Assembly: GCA_030066045.1 (NCBI GenBank)
Contig: JASJCJ010000037.1
Location: 1-33,521, forward strand
Direction of reading: 5' to 3'
Source: Calothrix sp. MO_167.B12
GTDB taxonomy: Bacteria; Cyanobacteriota; Cyanobacteriia; Cyanobacteriales; Nostocaceae
Length of the DNA: 33,521 nt
Part shown: positions 8,501 through 16,969 of the stretch, in pieces
Position numbering within the stretch: position 1 is the first letter of the stretch
Layout: every line of letters starts with the position of its first letter
Notes under the pieces: model-generated
Seen by the model: the letters and a program-made list of their open reading frames with translations, nothing else
Told to the model about the DNA's origin: nothing
Database searches by the model: none
Program-made: the position numbers and the translations under genes

Positions 8501-8968
8501 TTGTAGTGCCCAGAGAAGCGCGTTGCGGTGAGGTAGTGTGGTCTTGGGGAGCCATTGTGGTCTTGTGGAGCCAGTCCGGTTTTGGGGTCTCCCCAAATGG
8601 AGGAACTGGCGTGGTTTCCCCCATGAACAACTACCGTGCCCCTTGCTCCCTTCGGGAGAGCTGAGTCGCTTTCGCGACACGCTGCGCGTTAACGTAGTTC
8701 CTCTGTAAGAGGCACGCTAACAGGGGAGCTAACGCTAACGCGGAGCGTCTCCGTTGGCGCAGCCTGCCCGAAGGGCTTAGGAGATACCCGTAGGGGGGTT
8801 CCCCCATTGTAGCGACTAACTCTTTCAGAGACGCTCCGCAGTAAGCGTAAGTCCTACGGACGACCTTGCGGTACGCGTTAGCGTGCGCCTTGCGCTTAGC
8901 TATGCCGTAGGCTTTACGGGGCATCTTGCCCGCTTTTTATGTAAAGGGAGCTTTCCGGCTCCCACTAC
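8501..8968. repeat. Family D element, copy 2, containing a palindrome array
   Basis: The ends match the 85-bp element at 2306-2390: TTGTAGTGC at 8501 and a GGGAGC...GCTCCCACTAC hairpin ending at 8968, with CTTGCCCGCTTTTT in between. The interior is enlarged to about 470 bp by a dense array of short GC-rich palindromes (about 8635-8925), such as CCCTTCGGG, TTTCGCGA, CGCTGCGCG and CGCGTTAGCG. Open frames across it on both strands are artefacts of the repeats. Confidence 0.55.
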
Positions 8969-9055
8969 CGCATATTTTTGAAACATTGAGATGCTCCCAA
9001 TTGAACAGAGAAATCTCAAACTTACATTCGGTATTCCCACAACTGTAGACGCTGC

Positions 9056-9128
9056 GCTTCTACACTCCCTCACTCCTTCACTCCTTCACTCCCTCACTCC
9101 CCACACTCCCCACACTCCCCACACTCCC
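9056..9128 (+). repeat. Heptamer simple repeat (CACTCCT / CACTCCC)
   Basis: Tandem CACTCCT, CACTCCC and CCCACA-type heptamers end about 35 bp before the petG stop codon (on the far side of the gene from its promoter). It is the complementary-strand style of the purine heptamer array at 8396-8465. Confidence 0.75.
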
Positions 9129-9163
9129 TCCGGGCGGGCAAACCCCGCCCCTACTCCTTCCCT

Positions 9164-9277
9164 TTAGCCTCCTAACTCAGTAGGACGCTTATATTGCTGA
9201 TAAGCGGCGAAAAGCAATCCGCCAAGGGTGACAGGAATCAATCCGAGGACAATACCACACAGCAGTGGTTCAACCAT
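9164..9277 (-). CDS. petG: Cytochrome b6f complex subunit 5 (PetG)
   Basis: This 37-residue protein starts [12 protein letters not shown] and ends [11 protein letters not shown], matching PetG, the single-membrane-span subunit needed for assembly and stability of the cytochrome b6f complex in the thylakoid membrane. The transmembrane helix is about residues 4-26. An AGGAG Shine-Dalgarno lies about 8 bases before the ATG. A decayed transposon and an element end begin only about 55 bp upstream of the start codon, so its promoter region is short or rearranged. Identification by recognition of the near-invariant sequence is firm despite the small size. Confidence 0.95.
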   Translation of the reverse strand: MVEPLLCGIVLGLIPVTLGGLLFAAYQQYKRPTELGG

Positions 9278-9300
9278 TGTTAATCTCCTTGTTACAATTG

Positions 9301-9746
9301 TTAAACAAACGTTTCTGCTCCCAATCTTACCTTAGGGCTTGCTGAAAAAGTCATGATTGTGGAGGTAGGGAATAGGCAATAGGCAATTTCACGAAGAGCA
9401 AGGGGTAAATCTTGCTTAATGTAGCCACAGTTAGAACATCTTTTAGAACTGGGGAAAAATCTATCTACATAGCATATTTCACACCCATAGATATCCCCTT
9501 TATATTCCAACATAGTCAGGAAATTTCCCCACCCTACATCACTAATCTGTTTTGCTAACTTATGGTTTTTCACCATTCCCTTGATGTGAAGACTTTCTAC
9601 TGAGATTGCTTGATTCTCGCAAATCAGCTTCAGACTTATTTTGTGTTGGTAATCTTGCCGTTGATTAGCAACTTTTTCATGAATTTTGGCAACAGTGAGT
9701 CTCGCCTTGTTACGTTTGTTAGAACCTTTGTGTTTCCTACTTAATC
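9301..9746 (-). pseudogene. IS200/IS605-type TnpB (OrfB) remnant
   Basis: Reading the minus strand from about 9746 gives the C-terminal part of a TnpB-type RNA-guided nuclease associated with IS200/IS605 elements: RLSRKHKGSNKRNKARLTVA, then SVESLHIKGMVKNHKLAKQI and a zinc-ribbon half SSKRCSNCGY. The N-terminal two thirds are missing (an in-frame stop lies upstream), and the second cysteine pair of the ribbon is lost because the frame runs at about 9388 into the left end of a family A element. It cannot encode an active nuclease. Confidence 0.85.
9335..9388 (+). mobile_element. Family A element, truncated left end
   Basis: GGGCTTGCTGAAAAAGTCAT followed by the GGAGGTAGGGAATAGGCAAT segment matches the left ends of the elements at 11612 and 31887. 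The right end is absent; the sequence switches to tnpB at about 9388. Confidence 0.7.
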
Positions 9747-9894
9747 TCCTTACTTATCCAATTCAAATCAATTAGTTAAGCACCAAAGTCTTGGGCTTTC
9801 TTCTCATCCCCAGGCTTCACTGAGCTTCCCATGAGGTCTTCCCGCAAAGAGTGATAAAATTTTTGTACAGTTAAACTTAAGATTACTAATACCT

Positions 9895-10269
9895 TTGGAT
9901 AACCAACTCACCAAACCCGAAATTTTGATTCAGCGGATTGCTTTAATTGTTGTGGCAATTCTGTTAGCAGTTCTTTTAGGTGTTTTGGCTGTTCGCATGA
10001 TGAAATACTCAGATCCATATGTAAAAACTGTTCTTTCCCTCACGGGAGATGCGGAACAAGGAAGCGCGATTTTTCAAATCAACTGCGCTGGTTGTCATGG
10101 TTGGCAAGCTGATGGCAGGGTAGGACCGAGCTTAAAAGGTGTATCCAAGCATAAATCTCGCTACAGTTTAATTTACCAGGTAATTAGTGGAGAAACTCCT
10201 CCAATGCCTAAATTCCAGCCCAGTACACAGGAAATGGCGGATCTCCTCAGCTATTTGGAAAAAATATAG
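9895..10269 (+). CDS. cytM: Membrane-anchored cytochrome c, CytM-like
   Basis: The 124-residue protein has an N-terminal membrane segment (about 13-35) followed by a class I cytochrome c domain. The haem site is Cys64-x-x-Cys67-His68 (CAGCH), and Met104 in TPPMPKF is the likely sixth ligand. The layout (uncleaved anchor, small domain, C-terminal ADLLSYLEKI helix) fits cyanobacterial cytochrome M, proposed to act in thylakoid or cytoplasmic membrane electron transport and stress adjustment. The start appears to be TTG at 9895, giving MDNQLTKPEI, since no ATG is placed suitably; the upstream Shine-Dalgarno is weak. The name cytM is my best match rather than proven. Confidence 0.82.
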   Translation: MDNQLTKPEILIQRIALIVVAILLAVLLGVLAVRMMKYSDPYVKTVLSLTGDAEQGSAIFQINCAGCHGWQADGRVGPSLKGVSKHKSRYSLIYQVISGETPPMPKFQPSTQEMADLLSYLEKI

Positions 10270-10398
10270 AATTTAGAATTGATGCGGTGCTATATCCCGC
10301 ACATTACGGTAGTTTACCCTTTGATCCAGGGTCAGAAAATCAGATATCTGATATCTCCATTTTCGGCTCTGTTATAACGGGAGTCTCCAGTAGGAAAA

Positions 10399-11586
10399 AT
10401 GAAAGAGCTAAATTCTATTCTGACAGTATTTGCAGAAAGTAAACAAAATGGCGAGCAAGCATTTCTTGCAACTGTTGTCAACGTTCAAGGCTCTACCTAT
10501 CGCCAACCTGGTGCTAGGATGCTAACCACATCAACTGGTAACATGATCGGAACTATTAGCGGTGGTTGTTTGGAAAACGATATCTTAGAACATACCCGCG
10601 TTTCTATGCCAGATGGCAAACCCATAGTTGTCACTTATGACACCACTGCTGATGAAGATATTGTCTGGGGATTTGGGCTTGGTTGCAATGGTGTGGTCAA
10701 AGTCCTGATTGAGCCTCTAAATCAAGATAATCCCCTGAACCCCCTAGCTTTTATAGAGCAATGTTTCCATAACCAGCAACCAGGTATTATTGCCACTGTT
10801 ATTGCTGTAGAAGGTACAGTTAATGTGCAGGTTGGAGAGCGTTTAACACTTAAGTTAGATGGTAGTGTAAATACTAATATTCAAGAGCAATATTTGACTT
10901 CTGTTTTACTCAAAGAAGCTGCTACTGCTCTCAAAAATCAAAATTCAAGTTTCCATAAATACCAACTAGCACTAGATAAAGTTGATGTTTTTATTGAGTT
11001 GATTCAGCCACCCCCACACCTGATAATTTTTGGTGCAGGTCGTGATACTGTGCCAGTGGCAGAGTTTGCCAAAGCCCTAGGTTGGCGAGTTAGGATTTTT
11101 GATTGTCGAGCAAATGAGGTGAGTAAACAGCGTTTTGTTATGGCTGATGAGGTGATTCTCACCCGCAGAGAAATTTTACACAAGCAAATATGTGTTGATG
11201 ATTACACCATCGCTGTGGTCATGACCCATAATTACCTCGATGATTTAGAAATTATCAAAGTGCTAATACCTACTAAAATTAGCTATATTGGCTGTTTGGG
11301 TTCAAAACAACGCATTGCCAAGTTACTACAGGATTTACGTACACAAGGAGTGGAATGTACCCCAGAAAAGTTACAAAAACTACACGCCCCCGTTGGTATT
11401 GATATTGGTGCAGATACACCAGAAGCGATCGCTTTATGTATTATTGCTGAAATTCAAGCTGTGTTAGCAAACCGTAATGGTGGCTTTTTGAAACATCGCA
11501 CTGAACCAATTCACCAACCAAGGGAAAAGATCCCCGACTGCTTGAATTCTACTTTAGCCAATCACAAAGAGGAGGCGAGCAGTTGA
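10399..11586 (+). CDS. XdhC/CoxI family protein
   Basis: The 395-residue protein has an N-terminal XdhC/CoxI domain (ATVVNVQGSTYRQPGARML, SGGCLEND with Cys57, GLGCNG with Cys96) and a C-terminal Rossmann-type XdhC domain starting about 207 (LIIFGAGRDTVPVAEFA). The family inserts or matures molybdenum cofactor for xanthine dehydrogenase and CO dehydrogenase-type enzymes; in Escherichia coli and Rhodobacter relatives it sulfurates or binds the cofactor. No molybdenum hydroxylase gene is nearby, so its client is unknown. Length is normal. It is transcribed alone, with repeats directly after the stop. Confidence 0.9.
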   Translation: MKELNSILTVFAESKQNGEQAFLATVVNVQGSTYRQPGARMLTTSTGNMIGTISGGCLENDILEHTRVSMPDGKPIVVTYDTTADEDIVWGFGLGCNGVVKVLIEPLNQDNPLNPLAFIEQCFHNQQPGIIATVIAVEGTVNVQVGERLTLKLDGSVNTNIQEQYLTSVLLKEAATALKNQNSSFHKYQLALDKVDVFIELIQPPPHLIIFGAGRDTVPVAEFAKALGWRVRIFDCRANEVSKQRFVMADEVILTRREILHKQICVDDYTIAVVMTHNYLDDLEIIKVLIPTKISYIGCLGSKQRIAKLLQDLRTQGVECTPEKLQKLHAPVGIDIGADTPEAIALCIIAEIQAVLANRNGGFLKHRTEPIHQPREKIPDCLNSTLANHKEEASS

Positions 11587-11642
11587 ATCAACTCCCCTTT
11601 TCCCCTATTTAGGGCTTGCAGCAAAAAGTCTTTTGGTGGAGG

Positions 11643-11730
11643 TAGGGAATAGGGAATAGGGAATAGGGAATAGGGAATAGGGAATAGGTAATAGGCAATA
11701 GGCAATAGGCAATAGGTAATAGGCAATAGT
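11643..11730 (+). repeat. Heptamer tract (GGGAATA / GGCAATA)
   Basis: About a dozen tandem heptamers, first GGGAATA and then GGCAATA or GGTAATA. The same tract is present but much shorter in the family A copies at 9335 and 31887, showing copy-number expansion within a mobile repeat. Confidence 0.85.
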
Positions 11731-11911
11731 TACAGCCTTATGGTTGACATTTTTTGGAACTCCAATCTTCTTGTCATATTATGTCTGGATAATTATTTGC
11801 GGTATAAAATTTCCAGAGTTTTTATATTTCAAAATTTCAGCATTAATTTTATCGTCAGTGTTCAGACGGGCATAATACTAATGCAAGATTTTTAACCAAC
11901 TTTGGGGGTTA

Positions 11912-12008
11912 CAGCAGTTTTCATCTATTTGAACCACATCTTCATGTAGGGGTTTAGCAATGCTAAACCCCTACGGTGTGGTCTATTCTATTTACCTGAA
12001 AATCGCTG
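11912..12008. mobile_element. TA-flanked palindromic MITE, family B, copy 2
   Basis: A 97-bp element begins CAGCAGTTTTC and ends GAAAATCGCTG with TA on each side (11910-11911, 12009-12010). It is nearly identical to the copy at 2538-2629 except for about 5 extra bases near GGTGTGGTCTATTC. The high similarity indicates recent spread. It sits inside the family A element. Confidence 0.85.
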
Positions 12009-12206
12009 TAAATTCCCCTGGTTCTACAAGCAGCACGTTTTGCGTCGGGGTAAAATCCCTGTTGCAAAACTCAATTCGCTCATTCTAAGTTCTACATTCT
12101 ACATTTTTTTAAAGTTATTCAGCAGACTCTATTTATTCCTCTTTAATCACTCTTGCTAGATAAAAATTCAAAACCCTTATTTTTAGGGACTTGTATGATT
12201 TTAGGC

Positions 12207-12285
12207 GTAGGTTGGGTTGAACGGAGTGAAATCCAACAATACCAAAGTCTTTGGTTGTTGGGTTTCGTCCCTCAACCCAACCTAC
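12207..12285. repeat. Long palindromic repeat after the TPR-CHAT gene
   Basis: GTAGGTTGGGTTGA at 12207 pairs with TCAACCCAACCTAC ending at 12285, with further pairing inward (CCAACAAT, CCAAAG / CTTTGG). The 79-bp palindrome lies 35 bp beyond the stop codon of the minus-strand TPR-CHAT gene, so its transcript could end in or be stabilised by this hairpin. A 68-codon open frame across it on the plus strand is not a gene. Confidence 0.7.
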
Positions 12286-12319
12286 ATTTATTTTTTCTTC
12301 CCAGAGTGACAGAAGAGGG

Positions 12320-15300
12320 TTATTCCGAGTTCCCTACAATGGTAAATCCAGCCCAATAGTAAGGATGGGTATAAAGTTGCTCGTCAGCAGACATTTGCTT
12401 AATTCTATATAATTCAGTGGCTAAATCTGCTTTCTGGCTCAACTCTTCTTTGCCCAAATCACTAAGTAAATCCTCATACCATCGTACCAACTCCCCGGCT
12501 GTAACTTCTCGTAACCAGCGCGTAGCTGTTGCTAAAGCCTGAGTGGGTAACTTACCTTGTTGTAAGTTGCGATAAAATTCCACAATTACTAAAGTACTGG
12601 CGGCTGATTCCACAGTCCACAGGGGAGCAAGGACATAATTAACTCCCTGACTCAAAAAGCCACTAGCTAACCCCACATACTCAATATTCAGAGTTTGGTT
12701 ATTTCCAGAAACCAAAGTTTCATTCGCTGCCAAGCAGACTAATTTGTAACTAGCCAGGGAATGGTTGCAGATATCTACTAAGGTAAGTTTCTCATCTCCA
12801 GTTAGAAGTAATGCAGATTCATCAGAGTTAGTAAAATTATTAATGCCATAGCCATTAAAATGCAAAATCTGGTGATGATTCTCTAGGGCATTTTCTAACT
12901 GATTTTTAGTCGCCTTTCCTGTTACAATGGATGTACAATTGGCAAACATTTGATTCACAGCTTCTGTTTGCAGTTTGGTAAACCGCAATGGTAGATAACC
13001 GTTACTATTGGGATACTCGACACTGAGTAAAGATTGCTGACGGTTGATATTAAATGCTGTGGATTGTCCTAATAATCCAATCTGAGTACTGGGTAAATAA
13101 GTAATTACGTAATTGCCATGAAAAAGCTCGTGCAAGGGAAATCTATGCAAGTCTTGATGGGGAACTAAAATTAGCTGGTTTATATTTTGTAGTTCCTCTT
13201 CTATGTTGGCAATATTGAGAATTTCCCGGAGATATTCTAGGCGTTGCTCCATTAACAAACGCCAAGAATGGGTAACTTTACTTTGTTTATCCCTAGCTGT
13301 TTGTCGATATTCCTGGTACTGCCAATCCCAATCCTGTACCCAATCTTCCAAGTCTACTAACCTTTGGACTACTTCTGGTAGGGGAAACTGATTATTTACC
13401 CCTGGGTTGACCATGGGAGTAAAAATGTGAATGGGTTCTGGATAATTCTGCTTCAACACAAATGTATGCATACCATAGGGACTTATATGCCAGTACACTA
13501 TCGCTGTGGTGGAACTGAGCAACTGTTGAATGGATTTATAAGTAGGTGAGTAAATCTCTTCATTCCAACCGTATAATTGCCAGGTTAAACAAGCATTCTT
13601 TCCTTGTTCGGCTATTTCTAAGGCTGATACAAATTCCCCAGATTGAATGGATAAATCCACTGCCAATTGCCCCAAGCCAGCAACTTTTAAGGATAACTGC
13701 TTTTTGTCTGCCTCGGTAAACTGAGTATCTCCCAGTAAATATCCCCAAACATTCATCCCCTGTTCGTGTAATTCTTTTGCTTGGGAAATTTGACCCAAGC
13801 CCAACAGCGCTATAATCTGGGATTGCAAAACTTCTAGGTGTAGTTGGGGAAAGTCTTGCATTGTCAGGGTAGATAGCGCTAAATCGTATTCAGCTACCGC
13901 TTGCATCCAATAATCCCGGTATGCACCATCTCTTCTGCCCTGACTGTATAAAGCATTACCTATAGCTAAATGGAATCTTCCCCAAGGTTCGGGATGGGTG
14001 TCCTGATGGATATGTTGCAATCCTTCCTCGTAGGTTGCCACTTTGCCGTAGTAACCCCTTTGATTGAGAGCCGGATTCCTATGGGCAATATCACTTTCAA
14101 AACTGAGGTGGGGGTCGCAATAGGAGGATTTTTCCACGGCATTAGCCCTACTGATCCAAGCTTCCCAATAATCTGGTTTGATTGCCAAGGCGCGGTCATA
14201 GGAGGCGATCGCCTCTTCCAATTGTCCTAAATAAAACAATGCTACTCCGCGATTATACCAGGCTAAATCAAAGTCTGGCTGGAAGTAAACCGCTTGGTCG
14301 TAGGAAGATACTGCTTCTGGGTAGCGTTGGAGGTTATCTAAGGCTACACCCCGGTTATACCAAGCTAGGTAGAAGTCGGGTTTTAATTCTAGGGCTTTGT
14401 CCCAAGCGGCGATCGCTGCTTCTAGGTTCCCCAACTGAATTAAGGCCACTCCTTGATCGATCCACACATCGTGGAAGTCTGGTTTGATTTCACTGGCTCG
14501 TTGGTAAGCTGCGATCGCTTCTTGCCACCGTGACAATTTATCCAGGGCTGTACCCTTAAAATACCAAGCTTCGTGGTTTTGGGGAGCAATGGCAATGGCT
14601 CTATCAAAGCTGGTAATTGCCTCTGACCATTGACCTAATTGGTACAGGGAAATGCCCCGTTGCAACCAAGCCGAATCCAATTGGGGTGTAATTTCGATCG
14701 CCCAATCGTAGCTAGCGATCGCTTCTTCTTGTCTGCCCAAACCAGATAAAATGATACCCCTTTGATACCAACCCAACCCATATTTGGGGTTAATTTCCAG
14801 GGCTGTTTCGCAACTAACCAAGGCATCATTGTAGCGTCCCAAATTATACCATGCCATAGCGCGACCGCACCAAGCTTGGTAATGGTTTTGGTTCAGTTCC
14901 ATTGCCCGTTCGTAGTAGGGGATGGCATCTTCAGAACGCCCTAACTGTACCAGAGCATCGCCTAATTTATACCAAGCTTCTTCATAAGTAGGTAGGAGTT
15001 GTAATGCTTGGCCGTAGTTTTTGATCGCGGCTTGAGTTTCTCCCGCAGCTGCCAGTACCATGCCCTGATGACACAAGCTTTCTGGGTTTTGGGGTTGGAT
15101 TTGTAACGCCTGATCATAACTAGCGATCGCTGATTGGTATTGTTTTAACTTCCGCAATACCCAACCCCTATCTGCCCAAGCTTCCTGGTAATCTGGCTTA
15201 ATGGCGATCGCTTGATCAAAGGCTGCCATTGCCTCTTCTAATCTTGACAAAGCAGCCAAAGTGATGCCTTGATTATACCAACCCTTGGAGAAATCAGGCT

Positions 15301-16969
15301 TCAGAGCGATCGCCCGTTGATAAGCTGATAAAGCTGATTCATAATTACCGAGGTGAAATAGGGTCAAACCCGTGTTAAACCAATACTCATAGGCTTGGGG
15401 CTTCAGAGCGATCGCCCGTTCGTAGGATGACAATGCAGCAGATAAGTTACCCTGCTTTGCTTGTTGCAGTCCTTGGAAAAACCAACTTTGAGCTGACTCC
15501 TCTACACTTTGGGAGGTTTGTTGTCCTCCTGCCTCCAGTGTTTCTACTGGTTGATTGTGTAACCCAGAAGACAGTTGTTGTACTAAGCTCGCACTCTGCT
15601 GCAACCGTACTAATAGTTCATCTAAGGTATGGGCTACGGGTTCTTGTGACAGATTTCCAGGCAGATTTTCACCCCATGTCGTTGTAGCTGGTTCTGCTGG
15701 GGTTTGTCTGACCTGAATGCCGTGATTTTCGTGGTGAGAATTTAGGGGTGTGGTGGGAGATATTTCTATTTCCTCTGTTTGTTCCACCACTGATTCAGAT
15801 GTAGGGGTGGTTACTGGGAAATCGGCAGCTTGTTCTCCCCAAATTTCTGTGGTTGGGGGTGTAGATATATTTTCTTTGGTATCTGCTGCATATGAAGTTG
15901 ATTGTATGGGTTCTCGGATTTGGGAATCAGCAATTTCCTCATCCTCAACTTGTGCTGGTAGAGGTGGAGTTTCTAGAATATCCTCTTGATATTGCCAGGG
16001 TTGGGGAATTGTGGTGAATTGGGAATTGCTAGGAACTTGTGCTTCAGTTGCAGCAATTTCCTCATCCTCAACTGGTGCTGGTAGAGGTGGAGTTTCTAGG
16101 ATATCCTCTTGATATTGCCAGGGTTGGGGAATTGTGGTGAATTGGGAATTGTTAGGAACTTGTGCTTCAGTTTCAGCAATTTCCTCATCCTCAACTGGTG
16201 CTGGTAGAGGTGGAGTTTCTAGGATATCCTCTTGATATTGCCAGGGTTGGGGAATTGTGGTGAATTGGGAATTGCTAGGAACTTGTGCTTCAGTTTCAGC
16301 AACTGGTTCAGGTAGGGGTAAATCTGGCGGTGTAGATGAAATGTCGGTATTATCTTGGTATGACCTTGGTTGTATGGGTTCAAGGAACTGGGAATCTGTA
16401 GCGAATTCCCCTTGATTGTTGACAACTTGTCCTTCCCAACCTGGCTCTAGTTGATTTTCAGCCTCAGTTTCATACTCAGAAAAATAATTGGGTGCTTGAT
16501 ACTCCCAAACTTGTTGTGGTGAATCCTCAGGAATATCATCCCCAGCCATTTGGAAGTCAACAAATTCATCTCCCAAATTCCGAGTCATCAGCTGAATACC
16601 GATTTCATAGGCAAGTTCGCTAATCTCCCCGATATCTAACTCACCCAAATCTACCAATCGGGAAGCCAACTCACTATTGGGTGCAGGAGAAGCCAACAAG
16701 CGATCGCCAAAACTACTTAGCCATTCCAACCAGCGTTGATCATCGATCCGGTCTTCCATGCGTTGCAAATATTTCAACGCCCATTCTTGTCCCCGTGCTT
16801 GATATACACCTTCTAGTAACTGAGTAAATAAAAATTCTAGATCGGAATTACTCAGTTCTGGCGGAGGAGCAAGTAATTTTTTCTCCGTAACATGGCGCGA
16901 AGAAATCCATTTGCCCCCAGATAACCATTTAAAAAAACGTTGAAGCCACTGCAATAGCTGCTTGAGCAT
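12320..16969 (-). CDS. TPR protein with a CHAT-like domain lacking the catalytic dyad
   Basis: The 1549-residue protein has four parts. Residues 1-110 form an N-terminal module with an amphipathic first helix (MLKQLLQWLQRFFKWL), also found in the neighbouring 246-residue protein. Residues about 110-490 are an acidic, proline-rich linker containing three near-identical 41-residue repeats (about 223-347) and a TLDELLVRLQQ segment. Residues 493-934 hold 13 canonical 34-residue TPRs, followed by degenerate ones. About 1135-1549 is a CHAT (caspase HetF associated with TPRs) domain. CHAT peptidases use a His in an HxxGHG-like motif and a Cys in an SACET-like motif. Here these read HFNGYG (Tyr1374) and LAANET (Asn1416), so peptidase activity is doubtful. 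The ATG at 16969 is preferred over the GTG at 16978 because it aligns with the start of the short paralogue. It may be a scaffold or a non-catalytic effector. Confidence 0.9.
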   Translation of the reverse strand: MLKQLLQWLQRFFKWLSGGKWISSRHVTEKKLLAPPPELSNSDLEFLFTQLLEGVYQARGQEWALKYLQRMEDRIDDQRWLEWLSSFGDRLLASPAPNSELASRLVDLGELDIGEISELAYEIGIQLMTRNLGDEFVDFQMAGDDIPEDSPQQVWEYQAPNYFSEYETEAENQLEPGWEGQVVNNQGEFATDSQFLEPIQPRSYQDNTDISSTPPDLPLPEPVAETEAQVPSNSQFTTIPQPWQYQEDILETPPLPAPVEDEEIAETEAQVPNNSQFTTIPQPWQYQEDILETPPLPAPVEDEEIAATEAQVPSNSQFTTIPQPWQYQEDILETPPLPAQVEDEEIADSQIREPIQSTSYAADTKENISTPPTTEIWGEQAADFPVTTPTSESVVEQTEEIEISPTTPLNSHHENHGIQVRQTPAEPATTTWGENLPGNLSQEPVAHTLDELLVRLQQSASLVQQLSSGLHNQPVETLEAGGQQTSQSVEESAQSWFFQGLQQAKQGNLSAALSSYERAIALKPQAYEYWFNTGLTLFHLGNYESALSAYQRAIALKPDFSKGWYNQGITLAALSRLEEAMAAFDQAIAIKPDYQEAWADRGWVLRKLKQYQSAIASYDQALQIQPQNPESLCHQGMVLAAAGETQAAIKNYGQALQLLPTYEEAWYKLGDALVQLGRSEDAIPYYERAMELNQNHYQAWCGRAMAWYNLGRYNDALVSCETALEINPKYGLGWYQRGIILSGLGRQEEAIASYDWAIEITPQLDSAWLQRGISLYQLGQWSEAITSFDRAIAIAPQNHEAWYFKGTALDKLSRWQEAIAAYQRASEIKPDFHDVWIDQGVALIQLGNLEAAIAAWDKALELKPDFYLAWYNRGVALDNLQRYPEAVSSYDQAVYFQPDFDLAWYNRGVALFYLGQLEEAIASYDRALAIKPDYWEAWISRANAVEKSSYCDPHLSFESDIAHRNPALNQRGYYGKVATYEEGLQHIHQDTHPEPWGRFHLAIGNALYSQGRRDGAYRDYWMQAVAEYDLALSTLTMQDFPQLHLEVLQSQIIALLGLGQISQAKELHEQGMNVWGYLLGDTQFTEADKKQLSLKVAGLGQLAVDLSIQSGEFVSALEIAEQGKNACLTWQLYGWNEEIYSPTYKSIQQLLSSTTAIVYWHISPYGMHTFVLKQNYPEPIHIFTPMVNPGVNNQFPLPEVVQRLVDLEDWVQDWDWQYQEYRQTARDKQSKVTHSWRLLMEQRLEYLREILNIANIEEELQNINQLILVPHQDLHRFPLHELFHGNYVITYLPSTQIGLLGQSTAFNINRQQSLLSVEYPNSNGYLPLRFTKLQTEAVNQMFANCTSIVTGKATKNQLENALENHHQILHFNGYGINNFTNSDESALLLTGDEKLTLVDICNHSLASYKLVCLAANETLVSGNNQTLNIEYVGLASGFLSQGVNYVLAPLWTVESAASTLVIVEFYRNLQQGKLPTQALATATRWLREVTAGELVRWYEDLLSDLGKEELSQKADLATELYRIKQMSADEQLYTHPYYWAGFTIVGNSE
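15931..16303 (-). repeat. Three tandem 123-bp repeats inside the TPR-CHAT gene
   Basis: Three in-frame copies of a 41-codon unit encode EAQVPSNSQFTTIPQPWQYQ followed by EDILETPPLPAPVEDE. Differences between copies are a few bases only (for example NNSQ versus SNSQ, and PAPV versus PAQV). The near identity points to recent slippage or recombination, and copy number probably varies between strains. Confidence 0.9.

Larger units (their letters stand above)
11612..12129 (+). mobile_element. Family A element with TATTTA target duplication, carrying a nested family B element
   Basis: The element starts GGGCTTGCAGC and ends TTATTCAGCAGACTC (imperfect inverted ends), flanked by TATTTA at 11606-11611 and 12130-12135. 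Near the left end it contains a long tract of GGGAATA and GGCAATA heptamers (about 11643-11730). A complete family B element (11912-12008) lies inside it. No transposase is encoded. The 214-bp relative at 31887-32100 also has a 6-bp TANNTA-type duplication. Confidence 0.75.

Noticed and set aside
8631-8924. 97-codon minus-strand frame near 8.7 kb
   Set aside because: It is translated from the array of short GC-rich palindromes and has no protein features.
9301-9746. Functional TnpB nuclease or orphan RNA-guided system
   Set aside because: The N-terminal two thirds and half of the zinc ribbon are missing, and the frame ends in an unrelated element.
11643-11730. CRISPR-like regular repeats
   Set aside because: The units are contiguous heptamers without unique spacers; no cas gene is present anywhere in the window.
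12153-12359. 68-codon plus-strand frame next to the TPR-CHAT stop
   Set aside because: It runs across a 79-bp palindrome (GTAGGTTGGGTTGA) and into the antisense of the TPR-CHAT gene.
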